Positions 1 through 7,628 of a DNA stretch of 64,000 bases are shown piece by piece. The position numbers and the translations under genes are program-made. Each line of letters starts with the position of its first letter. Position 1 is the first letter of the stretch. The DNA is from DASWJZ01 sp963761005 (GTDB taxonomy: Bacteria; Pseudomonadota; Alphaproteobacteria; Rhizobiales; Afifellaceae), in the NCBI GenBank assembly GCA_963761005.1, contig CAVXFK010000015.1, positions 124,001-188,000 of the forward strand, read 5' to 3'. The notes beneath the pieces are model-generated. The model did not search any database. It saw only the letters and a program-made list of their open reading frames with translations, and had not been told where the DNA came from.

Positions 1-340
1 GATAAGGCACCTTCGCTACGAGCCGCTCGGCGAGCACGCCCGCCAGAACCGAGACATCCATCTGCACCAGGTTTGGCAGCGTGCCATCCAGCACGCTGAC
101 GAGCGCATCCCGCACTGCAGCATGGTTGCGGCCGAGCGCGAAGACCCCGAAGCCGCTCAGGAGGTCCAGATATTCGGCGCCGTTTCGATCGTAGAGATAC
201 TGGCCGCGGCCGCTGACGAAACCGACATCGTAGCCAATGGTCCTGAGCACCCGGACCATCTGCTCATTCAAAAAGCCCTCATGCAGCGAGAAGCGCTCGG
301 CTTCGCGCTCGGCAAAGAGGGCTGGGACATCCAGCGACAT
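1..340 (-). CDS. class-III PLP-dependent aminotransferase, N-terminal part only
   Basis: Reading leftward from an ATG at 338-340 the frame stays open to the window edge, giving the first 113 residues. The segment around residues 45-75 (GRGQYLYDRNGAEYLDLLSG followed by FGVFALGRNHAAV) matches the N-terminal domain of class-III aminotransferases such as the acetylornithine or 4-aminobutyrate enzymes. These transfer an amino group from an omega-amino or amino-acid donor to an oxo acid using PLP. The lysine that binds PLP lies beyond the window, so substrate cannot be inferred. The gene is transcribed away from ffh. Confidence 0.75.
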   Translation of the reverse strand, partial: MSLDVPALFAEREAERFSLHEGFLNEQMVRVLRTIGYDVGFVSGRGQYLYDRNGAEYLDLLSGFGVFALGRNHAAVRDALVSVLDGTLPNLVQMDVSVLAGVLAERLVAKVPY

Positions 341-675
341 GTCGGTTCCGTGACAGGAATCGGGCTGCCTGGCTAAGAATTCCCCCCGGCCAAGCGGCCC
401 GATCGTTACATTTTTGGCCAAATTTACCTAGCCTAAGCACTGTGCATGAATTGCGGCTGAAAACAGGCGCGGCGCTTCGTCACTCTTGATCGACAACAGA
501 ATTCCGGGCGGCTTGCGGCGGTGGCTTTGTTGACTCCCGCCCCTTGTTCCTTTAGCCGCTCAACCCGAAATTCCGTTCGGTTCCGTAACCAAGTCGCCGA
601 CCGGGGCGTAGATTCCGGAGGTCACCATCCGCCAGCGATGTTCGCCCGCGGATGACGGCATGCTTTGAGGGTCAT
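341..675. other. divergent intergenic region between the aminotransferase gene and ffh
   Basis: This 335-base stretch separates two divergent genes and should hold both promoters. It is less GC-rich than its surroundings around 405-440 and 490-530. I see no RNA gene, no convincing long ORF and no clear consensus sigma-70 promoter. Confidence 0.4.
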
Positions 676-2211
676 TTGTTCAAATCGCTGTCAGATCGCC
701 TAAGCGGCATTTTCGACAAGATCACCGGCCGCGGTGCGCTGTCAGAAGCGGACGTCGGCGAGGCACTTCGCGAGGTCCGCCGCGCACTGATCGAGGCCGA
801 CGTCGCGCTCGACGTAGTGAAGGACTTCGTCGAGCGCGTGCGCAAGGAGGCCATCGGCGCGACCGTCATCCGCTCGGTGAAGCCGGGCCAGATGGTCGTG
901 AAGATCGTCCACGACGCGCTGGTCGAGATGCTCGGCAGCGAGGGCGTGGCGGTCGACCTGAACGCCCCTGCTCCGGTCGTGCTGATGATGGTCGGACTGC
1001 AGGGCTCCGGCAAGACGACAACGACCGCGAAGCTCGCGAAGCGCTTCTTCGAGCGGCAGAAGCTGAAGGTGCTGATGGCCTCGCTCGACACGCGACGGCC
1101 CGCGGCGCAGGAGCAGCTTCGCGTGCTCGGCGAGCAGGTAGCCGTGGCGACGCTTCCGGTCGTCGCCGGGCAGACGCCGGTCGACATCGCGAAGCGCTCG
1201 CTGAACGCCGCCCGCCTCGGCGGCTACGACGTCGTCATGCTCGACACGGCCGGCCGCACGCACATCGACGAGCCGTTGATGCTGGAGATGGCGGAGATCA
1301 AGGCGGCGACCGACCCGCACGAGATCCTGCTCGTCGCCAATTCCCTGACCGGCCAGGACGCCGTCAACGTCGCGCGCGCCTTCAACGACCGCGTCGGCGT
1401 CACCGGCATCGTCTTGACGCGCGTCGACGGCGATGGCCGCGGCGGCGCTGCGCTTTCGATGCGCGCCGTCACCGGTCGTCCGATCAAGCTGATCGGCGTC
1501 GGCGAGAAGATGGATGCGCTTGAGGACTTCCATCCCGGCCGCATCGCCGACCGCATCCTCGGCATGGGCGACATCGTCAGCCTCGTCGAGCGCGCCGCCG
1601 AACACATCGATGCGGAGAAGGCGCAGAAGGCGGCGCAAAAGCTCCGGAAGGGCGAGTTCGATCTAGAAGATCTCGCCGATCAGCTCAAGCAGATGCAGAA
1701 GATCGGCGGCATGTCCGGCATCCTCGGCATGATGCCGGGCGTCGGCAAGATGAAGAAGCAGATCGCCGCCGCCGGCCTCGACGACCGCATCGTGCCGCGC
1801 CAGCTCGCCATCATCTCCTCGATGACGAAGAAGGAGCGCGAGAAGCCGGCGCTGATGAACGCGAGCCGCAAGCGCCGCGTCGCGTCGGGCTCCGGCACCG
1901 ACGTTCAGGACGTGAACAAGCTTCTGAAGATGCACCGGCAGATGTCGGACATGATGAAGAAGCTCGGGCGGCAGAAGGGCGGCCTCGGTGCGCTCCTTGG
2001 CATGGGCGGCGGCCCAGGCGGACTTGGCCCGCAGCCCGACCCGGCGATGCTGGAGCAGCTGCAAAAAGGCGGGTTCGGCGGCTTCCCCGGCGCGTTTCCG
2101 GGCGGCCCGGGCCTGCCCAGCGGTATCGGCGGACTTCCGCCCTTCCCCGGCGGGCTCCCGAAGCTCCCCGGCATGGGCGGCGGCCTTCCGGGCATGGGCA
2201 AGAAGAAGTGA
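676..2211 (+). CDS. ffh: signal recognition particle protein Ffh (SRP54 GTPase)
   Basis: Ffh binds signal sequences of nascent membrane and secreted proteins and, with SRP RNA and FtsY (also in this window), delivers ribosomes to the membrane. An N-terminal helical bundle is followed by the G domain, with P-loop GLQGSGKTT near residue 107, DTAGR near 190 and TRVDGDGRGG near 245. The methionine-rich M domain contains NASRKRRVASGSG, the SRP-RNA-binding region. The C-terminus is a Gly/Pro/Met-rich tail ending in KKK, common in alphaproteobacteria. I prefer the TTG at 676, because it gives the family-typical MFKSLSDRLSGIF start and is preceded by GAGGG; an in-frame ATG lies at 652. Confidence 0.95.
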   Translation: MFKSLSDRLSGIFDKITGRGALSEADVGEALREVRRALIEADVALDVVKDFVERVRKEAIGATVIRSVKPGQMVVKIVHDALVEMLGSEGVAVDLNAPAPVVLMMVGLQGSGKTTTTAKLAKRFFERQKLKVLMASLDTRRPAAQEQLRVLGEQVAVATLPVVAGQTPVDIAKRSLNAARLGGYDVVMLDTAGRTHIDEPLMLEMAEIKAATDPHEILLVANSLTGQDAVNVARAFNDRVGVTGIVLTRVDGDGRGGAALSMRAVTGRPIKLIGVGEKMDALEDFHPGRIADRILGMGDIVSLVERAAEHIDAEKAQKAAQKLRKGEFDLEDLADQLKQMQKIGGMSGILGMMPGVGKMKKQIAAAGLDDRIVPRQLAIISSMTKKEREKPALMNASRKRRVASGSGTDVQDVNKLLKMHRQMSDMMKKLGRQKGGLGALLGMGGGPGGLGPQPDPAMLEQLQKGGFGGFPGAFPGGPGLPSGIGGLPPFPGGLPKLPGMGGGLPGMGKKK

Positions 2212-2248
2212 GGTGCGGCGTCGAAGGTCGCGCCGTGGCGGCAAACAT

Positions 2249-2350
2249 TGTCGTCATGCCCGGGCTCGACCGGGGCATCCATTCCGTGACGGTCGCGATT
2301 GTGTGGGCGCAGCGGGATGGATTGCCGGATCAAGTCCGGCAATGACGACA
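2249..2350. repeat. bipartite palindromic repeat, family A, intergenic copy
   Basis: The element is bounded by TGTCGTCAT (2249-2257) and its complement ATGACGACA (2342-2350). It contains two hairpins: one with arms ATGCCC/GGGCAT at 2257-2279, the other ATTGCCGGA/TCCGGCAAT at 2321-2343. A second copy with the same outline lies inside mtaB (42774-42878). It occupies most of the gap between ffh and rpsP. The sequence resembles short palindromic repeats I associate with Rhizobiales genomes, but I could not search for it. Confidence 0.8.
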
Positions 2351-2391
2351 GTTCTGAGAGCAATTCAGTTTCGTTCGAAGGGAACAGAACA

Positions 2392-2790
2392 ATGGCAGTG
2401 AAGATCAGATTGGCGCGGGGCGGCACCAAGAAGCGGCCCTTCTACCGGGTCGTCGTCGCCGACGAGCGCTCGCCGCGCGACGGCCGCTTCATCGAGAAGG
2501 TCGGGACCTATAATCCCCTCCTCCCCGCGGAGAACGCCGAGCGCGTCAAGCTCGACCTTGAGCGTATCCAGCATTGGCTCTCGAAGGGCGCGCAGCCGAC
2601 CGACCGCGTGCTCCGCTTCCTCGACCAGGCCGGCGTGCTGAAGCGCGAGGCACGGCTCAATCCGCAGAAGGCGAAGCCCGGCAAGAAGGCCGAGGAGCGC
2701 GTCGAAGAGCGCAAGAAGAAGAAGGAAGCCGCCGACGCCGAAGCCGCCGCCCCGGCGGAAGAAGCCCCGGCCGAAGCGCCGGCCGCATAA
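2392..2790 (+). CDS. rpsP: 30S ribosomal protein bS16
   Basis: The 132-residue product begins MAVKIRLARGG and contains KKRPFYRVVVADERSPRDGR and a GTYNPLLP motif, both diagnostic of S16. S16 binds 16S rRNA and helps assemble the 30S subunit. The ATG at 2392 follows GAAGGGA by about nine bases. The usual S16 core of about 80 residues is followed by a Lys/Glu/Ala-rich tail, as in other alphaproteobacteria. It lies in the rpsP-rimM-trmD-rplS cluster. Confidence 0.97.
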   Translation: MAVKIRLARGGTKKRPFYRVVVADERSPRDGRFIEKVGTYNPLLPAENAERVKLDLERIQHWLSKGAQPTDRVLRFLDQAGVLKREARLNPQKAKPGKKAEERVEERKKKKEAADAEAAAPAEEAPAEAPAA

Positions 2791-2794
2791 ACTC

Positions 2795-3352
2795 TTGGCG
2801 GATGCCGAGGATTTCCGCGCCCGCCTCCAGCCCGGGGAGCACATCTTCTGGACGGGCCGGCCGACGGGCGGGTTGATGCTCACCGGCATGGACGCATTCC
2901 TGATCCCGTTCAGCCTGCTCTGGGCCGGCTTCGCGATCTTCTGGGAGGCGGCGGTGATCCGCGTCGAGACGACGCCTCTCTTCTTCAAGCTGTGGGGCGT
3001 GCCGTTCGTGCTGATGGGCCTCTACCTGGTGGTCGGGCGTTTCTTCGTCGATGCGTGGTCGCGCCGAGCGCTCCGCTACGCAGTCACCGACAAGCGGATA
3101 CCGATCCTCCGGCAGGGGCGTTCCACGAAGCTCACTGCGCTCCCGATCGACCGGCTGCCGGCGCTCACGCTGATCGAACGCCAGAGCGGCCGCGGCACCA
3201 TCCAATTCGACCGCTCGCAACCGCTCTGGGGATACCGCGGCTTCGGCCCCTGGATGCCGTCGAGCGACGGCACTCCGCAATTTCTGCAGATTGAGAACGT
3301 TCGCGCCGTGCACGACCAGATCAACCGGCTGGCGGCAGCACGGAGCGCGTAG
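2795..3352 (+). CDS. two-TM membrane protein, possible bacterial PH-like domain
   Basis: The 185-residue product starts at TTG 2795, four bases after the rpsP stop, so it is probably translated as part of the ribosomal operon. Two hydrophobic segments at about residues 31-51 and 68-86 are followed by a soluble C-terminal half. RRALRYAVTDKRI and the following beta-rich stretch recall YdbS-like bacterial PH domains, but the match is by eye only. Function unknown. It is not one of the usual members of the rpsP-rimM-trmD-rplS set. Confidence 0.65.
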   Translation: MADAEDFRARLQPGEHIFWTGRPTGGLMLTGMDAFLIPFSLLWAGFAIFWEAAVIRVETTPLFFKLWGVPFVLMGLYLVVGRFFVDAWSRRALRYAVTDKRIPILRQGRSTKLTALPIDRLPALTLIERQSGRGTIQFDRSQPLWGYRGFGPWMPSSDGTPQFLQIENVRAVHDQINRLAAARSA

Positions 3353-3359
3353 CGTCGCG

Positions 3360-3911
3360 GTGAGCGAAAAGCGCGGACCGGAGATTGCGCTGGCGCAGAT
3401 CGGCGCCGCGCACGGCACGCGCGGCGAGGTCAGGGTCAAGTCCTTCACCGCCGATCCGACGTCGCTCGATTCCTATGGTCCGCTCCGCTCCGAAGACGGG
3501 CGCCCGTTTGAGATCGAGCGGCTGCGGTCCGCGAAAGGCGACATGCTCGTGGTGAAGTTCCGCGGCGTCGACGACAGAACCGCGGCAGAAAAGCTCAATC
3601 GCCTGACGCTTTATGTCGAGCGCAGCGCGCTTCCCCCTGCAGACCCCGACGAATTCTACCACGCCGACCTGATCGGGCTTCGCGCCTTCGACGCCGCCGG
3701 CGACCCGCTCGGGACGGTGACCGCCGTGTGGAACCACGGCGCTGGCGACATTCTGGAGATCGTGCCCTTGGGCGCCACGCGCGGCGCGTCGCAACTCGTG
3801 CCGTTCACCAAGGCGTGCGTGCCTGATATCGATATCGAAGCGGGGCGCATGGTGGTCGTGCTTCCCCATGAAGTGGAAGCCAAAGAGGACGACGAAGAGG
3901 AAGAGACATGA
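3360..3911 (+). CDS. rimM: 16S rRNA processing protein RimM
   Basis: RimM binds ribosomal protein S19 and assists maturation of the 30S head. The 183-residue product has the N-terminal RimM barrel signature IALAQIGAAHGTRGEVRVKS. A C-terminal PRC-barrel follows from about residue 100 (FYHADLIGLRAFDAAG, then IVPLG and LVPFT). GTG 3360 is chosen because it places this signature at residue 9, as in the family. The C-terminus is acidic, and the stop overlaps the next start by four bases (ATGA), suggesting translational coupling. Confidence 0.95.
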   Translation: MSEKRGPEIALAQIGAAHGTRGEVRVKSFTADPTSLDSYGPLRSEDGRPFEIERLRSAKGDMLVVKFRGVDDRTAAEKLNRLTLYVERSALPPADPDEFYHADLIGLRAFDAAGDPLGTVTAVWNHGAGDILEIVPLGATRGASQLVPFTKACVPDIDIEAGRMVVVLPHEVEAKEDDEEEET

Positions 3912-4207
3912 TCATCGTTGCCGGCACTATCCGCATCCCCGAGGACAAGATCGACGCGCTGCTGCCGGTCGCACGGGCGATGCTCGCCGCGACGCGCAAG
4001 GAAGCGGGCTGCATCGTCTATTCCTACGCCTTCGACATCGAGGACCGCGGCCTGATGCGCATCTTCGAGCGCTGGGAAAGCCGCGCCCACCTCGATGCGC
4101 ACCTGAAGGCACCGCACATGGGTCCCTGGCGCGCCAAGCTCGCCGAGATCGGCGCCTCCGGCCGCGACATCAAGGCCTACGAGACTGGCGAAGGCACGCC
4201 GATTTAG
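3908..4207 (+). CDS. antibiotic biosynthesis monooxygenase (ABM/YgiN-like) domain protein
   Basis: This 99-residue single-domain protein has the dimeric alpha/beta ABM fold pattern: an N-terminal strand (MIIVAGTIRI), a helix, EAGCIVYSYAFDIED, then IFERWESRAHLDAHLKAPH. The last motif, with Trp-Glu and a following His, is typical of putative quinol monooxygenases. The substrate cannot be inferred. Its ATG overlaps the rimM stop by four bases, so it is co-transcribed with rimM. Confidence 0.85.
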   Translation: MIIVAGTIRIPEDKIDALLPVARAMLAATRKEAGCIVYSYAFDIEDRGLMRIFERWESRAHLDAHLKAPHMGPWRAKLAEIGASGRDIKAYETGEGTPI

Positions 4208-4237
4208 GAGATCGTCTTGGCGATAGCTCAGATTGAT

Positions 4238-4350
4238 CCTCTCCCCTTGGGGGAGAGGTCGGCCGAACGAAGTGGAGGCCGGGTGAGGGGGAACGCGAAA
4301 GCCCCCTCACCCGTCGCCTTCGGCGACACCCTCTCCCCGATGGGGAGAGG
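4238..4350. repeat. mosaic palindromic repeat (CCTCTCCCC...GGGGAGAGG type)
   Basis: The element is bounded by two hairpins, CCTCTCCCCTTGGGGGAGAGG-like at 4238-4258 and CCTCTCCCCGATGGGGAGAG at 4330-4349. A third stem between them pairs GGGTGAGGGGG with CCCCCTCACCC (4281-4312). It lies between the ABM gene and trmD, within the ribosomal operon. A partial relative occurs at 38571-38596. The overall pattern recalls intergenic mosaic repeats of Rhizobiales. Confidence 0.75.
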
Positions 4351-4392
4351 AACGGGTGGCGCGTTGCTCGTCGATCGTCTCCTGCGCCGGCC

Positions 4393-5094
4393 ATGACCTT
4401 TCGCGCGACCGTCCTGACCCTTTATCCGGAGATGTTTCCGGGGCCCCTCGGCGTCAGCCTCGCCGGCAAGGCGCTTCAAGCGGGAGCGTGGTCGCTTGAA
4501 GTGAAGAACATCCGCGAGCACGGGATCGGCGCGCATCGCTTGGTCGACGACACGCCGGCCGGCGGCGGCGCCGGCATGGTCCTTCGCGCCGATGTGCTCG
4601 CCGCCGCCATCGACGCGGCGTCGCCGCCGGACGATAAGCGCCCCCACTTCCTGATGACGCCGCGCGGAGAGCCGCTGACGCAGACGCGGGTCAAGGCGCT
4701 TGCCGCCGGTGCCGGCGCGCTCATCGTCTGCGGGCGGTTCGAGGGCGTCGACGAGCGCGTGATCGAGGCGCGGAGGCTCGAAGAAGTTTCGGTCGGCGAC
4801 TATGTGCTTTCCGGCGGCGAGCTCGCGGCGATGGCGCTCCTCGACGCCTGCGTGCGCCTCCTCCCCGGCGTCATGGGTGCAGAGGAGTCGGGCGCGGAGG
4901 AGAGCTTCGAGCAAAACCTCCTCGAATACCCGCACTACACCCGGCCGCAGGACTTCGAGGGCCGCGCCATCCCTGAAATCCTGAATTCCGGCCACCACAC
5001 GAAGATCGCCGGTTGGCGCCGTGCCGAGGCCGAGCGCCTGACCAGGGAGCGCCGCCCGGACCTTTGGGCAAAGCACGGCGTGAAGGAGCGTTAA
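4393..5094 (+). CDS. trmD: tRNA (guanine-N1)-methyltransferase TrmD
   Basis: TrmD uses S-adenosylmethionine to methylate G37 next to the anticodon of tRNAs reading CNN codons, which prevents frameshifting. The 233-residue product has the SPOUT trefoil-knot region (CGRFEGVDERV and LSGGELAAMALLDACVRLLP, residues about 115-155). The C-terminal part contains the family motif LLEYPHYTRPQDFEG. Length is normal for the family. It is followed by rplS, as in most bacteria. Confidence 0.96.
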   Translation: MTFRATVLTLYPEMFPGPLGVSLAGKALQAGAWSLEVKNIREHGIGAHRLVDDTPAGGGAGMVLRADVLAAAIDAASPPDDKRPHFLMTPRGEPLTQTRVKALAAGAGALIVCGRFEGVDERVIEARRLEEVSVGDYVLSGGELAAMALLDACVRLLPGVMGAEESGAEESFEQNLLEYPHYTRPQDFEGRAIPEILNSGHHTKIAGWRRAEAERLTRERRPDLWAKHGVKER

Positions 5095-5261
5095 CACCGC
5101 CGAGGACCACGAAAACCGGCCGTCTGCCGCTACTTTTGCGCCTCCCGGCCATCGACAGCGTCGCCTCGAATGTGTATATGCGCGCCAACTCCGAACGACG
5201 AGATGAGGATGCGCGCCCCGGCCGGCGCCGGGTCGATGCGCTTCAGAACAGGACGATGACA

Positions 5262-5750
5262 ATGAACCTCGTAGAGAAGATCGAGCAGGCGGAGATCGCG
5301 TCCGTCGCCGCGAAGCGCACACTCCCCGCGTTTGAGGCGGGCGACACGGTGCGCGTCCACGTGCGCGTCACGGAAGGCACGCGCACGCGCCTTCAGGCCT
5401 ATGAGGGCGTTGTGATCGGGCGCTCCGGCGGTGGCATCAACGAGAGCTTCACCGTGCGCAAGATTTCCTACGGCGAGGGCGTGGAGCGCGTCTTCCCGGT
5501 CTATTCGCCGATGGTGGAGAAGGTCGAGGTCGTGCGCCGCGGGAAGGTGCGCCGCGCCAAGCTCTATTATCTGCGAGGGCTGCGCGGCAAGTCGGCGCGC
5601 ATCGGCGAGGCTTCGAACGCGCGCGCCAAGAAGCTCAATGAAGACATGCGCGATCAACTCGCGGCCGAGCGCGCCGCGGCGGAAGCGGAGAAGGAAGCCG
5701 CTGCCGCCGAGGCTGCAGCAAACGCGCCTGCCGAGGCCGCCTCTAAGTAG
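5262..5750 (+). CDS. rplS: 50S ribosomal protein bL19
   Basis: L19 lies at the interface between ribosomal subunits. The 162-residue product has the L19 core: FEAGDTVRVHVRVTEG, YEGVVIGRSGGG, SYGEGVERVFPVYSP, then RRGKVRRAKLYYLRGLRGKSARI. An Ala/Glu-rich alphaproteobacterial tail follows. ATG 5262 is preferred over ATG 5256 because it is correctly spaced from AGGA at 5250. A strong terminator follows at 5779. Confidence 0.97.
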   Translation: MNLVEKIEQAEIASVAAKRTLPAFEAGDTVRVHVRVTEGTRTRLQAYEGVVIGRSGGGINESFTVRKISYGEGVERVFPVYSPMVEKVEVVRRGKVRRAKLYYLRGLRGKSARIGEASNARAKKLNEDMRDQLAAERAAAEAEKEAAAAEAAANAPAEAASK

Positions 5751-5778
5751 AGAGAACGCGTCAAGGTTCGAGATTCAG

Positions 5779-5800
5779 AGCGGCGCTTCGGCGCCGCTTT
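5779..5800 (+). terminator. rho-independent terminator after rplS
   Basis: AGCGGCGC (5779-5786), loop TTCG, GCGCCGCT (5791-5798), then a short T run. It follows the rplS stop by 28 bases and marks the end of the ribosomal operon. The T tract is short. Confidence 0.75.
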
Positions 5801-5844
5801 CATTTCCGGCGTGCCTTCGCGAGCAAGCGGAACGCGCTTTAATG

Positions 5845-5965
5845 ACAGTGACGATCGAGGCCCGTGGCCTAGGGCCTGTACTCATAAATTCGGTTCATGT
5901 CCGCTCCACTCCGAAAGCGCCGCAATTGCTGCGCAGCAGCGGAATGTCGCGAAGGGCCGGAACGG
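5845..5965. repeat. possible remnant of a dispersed intergenic repeat
   Basis: This non-coding stretch contains GGCCTAGGGCCTGTACTCAT near 5867-5886 and a GCTGCGCAGCAGC palindrome near 5930-5942. From memory, a similar arrangement recurs between genes in Rhizobiales genomes. There is no ORF and no other copy in the window, so repeat status is inference. Confidence 0.3.
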
Positions 5966-5978
5966 GATATTCCAACAC

Positions 5979-6791
5979 CTAGACCCCAGCCGCGATCACG
6001 TGCGCTTGAATTTTGGCAGCAACCTCGCCGCTGCCATGTCTGTGTTCAATCGCGGATGCGGCGTAGTCGGTCGCCGCTTCCAGTTTTCCTGCGTCTCTGG
6101 CCTCGATTTCGTTGCGAAGAAGAGTTCCCTGACAATAAGCAACGGCCGGAAGGCGCGGCGAGGAAGCACGGCTTTGTTCGGCTCTCGTCTCGATCACCAC
6201 ACGGGAGAAACCTGCGTCCTCCAGTTCGCTGCGGATCAGTGCCGTATCGTGGTAGCCGTGCGGCGTACGTGCCAGAAAGCGCGGCGGATCGTTCGGAAAA
6301 ATCTTTGCGAGAGCATTCGTCACATCGTCCGCAAAAACATTCTCCTCGATGCGATCCCATACGTTGAATAGAAAATGTCCTCCGGGCTTCAGGACTCGCG
6401 TTGCTTCACGGTAGCCAGATGTGCGGTCGGGAAAGAACATCGCGCCGAACTGGCAACAAACGAGATCGAAGGCCGCATTTTCAAACGGCAGCGCCAGAGC
6501 ATCCGCTTGACGCCATTTGATCCGACTGTCGGGAGGTTGTCGCGACGCGGCGTAGTCGACCATCGGCTGGTTGAGGTCGGTTACGATATAGCTTGCGCCG
6601 GGGGATAGTTTTGGCGCCAATGCGCGGGTGAGAACCCCGGTGCCTGCGGCGATTTCCAAGACGGCGTTTGGCGACAAGGACGCTGCTCGTTGTGCAAGAT
6701 CTGCGGCGTACGGCTCGAAAATAAATGGCACCATATACCGGTCGTAGTTTTCCGGAATCGAGCCAGCGAACACCTTGTCCGTTTCCAACAT
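5979..6791 (-). CDS. class I SAM-dependent methyltransferase (UbiE-like)
   Basis: The 270-residue product has the Rossmann SAM-binding motif VLEIAAGTGVLTRAL at about residues 45-60. Post-motifs follow: an acidic end of strand 2 (YIVTDLNQPM), ADALALPFENAAFDLVCCQFG and RVLKPGGHFLFNVWD. This pattern fits small-molecule methyltransferases of the UbiE/Coq5 type, but the acceptor is unknown. ATG 6791 is preferred; an in-frame GTG lies at 6800. It stands alone, convergent with rplS. Confidence 0.85.
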   Translation of the reverse strand: MLETDKVFAGSIPENYDRYMVPFIFEPYAADLAQRAASLSPNAVLEIAAGTGVLTRALAPKLSPGASYIVTDLNQPMVDYAASRQPPDSRIKWRQADALALPFENAAFDLVCCQFGAMFFPDRTSGYREATRVLKPGGHFLFNVWDRIEENVFADDVTNALAKIFPNDPPRFLARTPHGYHDTALIRSELEDAGFSRVVIETRAEQSRASSPRLPAVAYCQGTLLRNEIEARDAGKLEAATDYAASAIEHRHGSGEVAAKIQAHVIAAGV

Positions 6792-6958
6792 TGCTATCAC
6801 CCGCCGTCCGTTTGATGGCTCTCGAGACTAGCAAATGATTGTCCGCTTTGGGTCGGCGTCGCGTTGCGACACGCTACGACAGGCTTGCGGCCAACTACCT
6901 CGCCTTCATCCAGCTTGCGTCGATTAAGGTATGGTTGCGCGCTTAATGAGTCCGCGCC

Positions 6959-7612
6959 CTAGAGAAATACGCTGAGCAAGGCAATGGCGCCCACGAGCAC
7001 TAAGCTTGCCGCCCACACGCGATCCAGATTGAACCAGCTCTTCGACAGGAAGGTCAGGCCGAGCCACCGGAATACGGCATAGGCCATCGCACCGCCGGCC
7101 GTGACCATTGCCAGCGTATGGACGACCGACACCGAGAGAGCCATGGCGAGGGTTCCGTTCATCAGGCTTCCGGCGGCGCGGTGCCCGGCGTCGAGCTCTT
7201 GCGCGCTGCACAGGCCGAGATAGATCGGCACCAGCATGAGGCCCGCTCCGTGGGCGGTCGCCGCAAGGAACGACCACAGTGCGATCCGCGACGGCGGAAT
7301 GCGAGCGAGGAAGCGGGGATGGTGGTTGCGCACAAGCAGAAACATGCCGAACGCGACAACCAGAAGCCCCGCGCCGATCCTGATCTCGCGCTGCCAAACG
7401 AGCAGCGCCGTCATCATTGCGAACGGCAGCAGGATGCCTGCCATGGCGATGAAGTGTCCGGTGGCGAGCGCCCCCAGCGCCGGATAGAGATCGCGCCGGC
7501 CCCTGCCCATCAATGCGGCGGAGACCGCGAGCGGCCAGCCCATGCCGGGATTGACGCCGTGATAGAGGCCGGATGCGAGCACGACCAGCCAAAGGCCAGT
7601 CGTGCCTGACAT
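6959..7612 (-). CDS. polytopic membrane protein downstream of methanethiol oxidase
   Basis: The 217-residue product has about six hydrophobic segments, with histidines in the first (SGLYHGVNPGMGWPLAVS), in GHFIAMAG and in ATAHGAGLM. I do not recognise the family. His and Met in membrane segments would suit metal or small-gas handling, but that is inference. Its start is just past the stop of the SBP56-like gene, with GGGAG between them, so the two form an operon. ATG 7612 is chosen on ribosome-binding-site spacing. Confidence 0.75.
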   Translation of the reverse strand: MSGTTGLWLVVLASGLYHGVNPGMGWPLAVSAALMGRGRRDLYPALGALATGHFIAMAGILLPFAMMTALLVWQREIRIGAGLLVVAFGMFLLVRNHHPRFLARIPPSRIALWSFLAATAHGAGLMLVPIYLGLCSAQELDAGHRAAGSLMNGTLAMALSVSVVHTLAMVTAGGAMAYAVFRWLGLTFLSKSWFNLDRVWAASLVLVGAIALLSVFL

Positions 7613-7628
7613 CATTTCTCCCAAAGGC

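Noticed and set aside
4238..4350. CRISPR array or transcription terminator in the CCTCTCCCC region
   Set aside because: There is no periodic repeat-spacer pattern and no T run; it is a single mosaic palindrome of a kind that recurs in the window.
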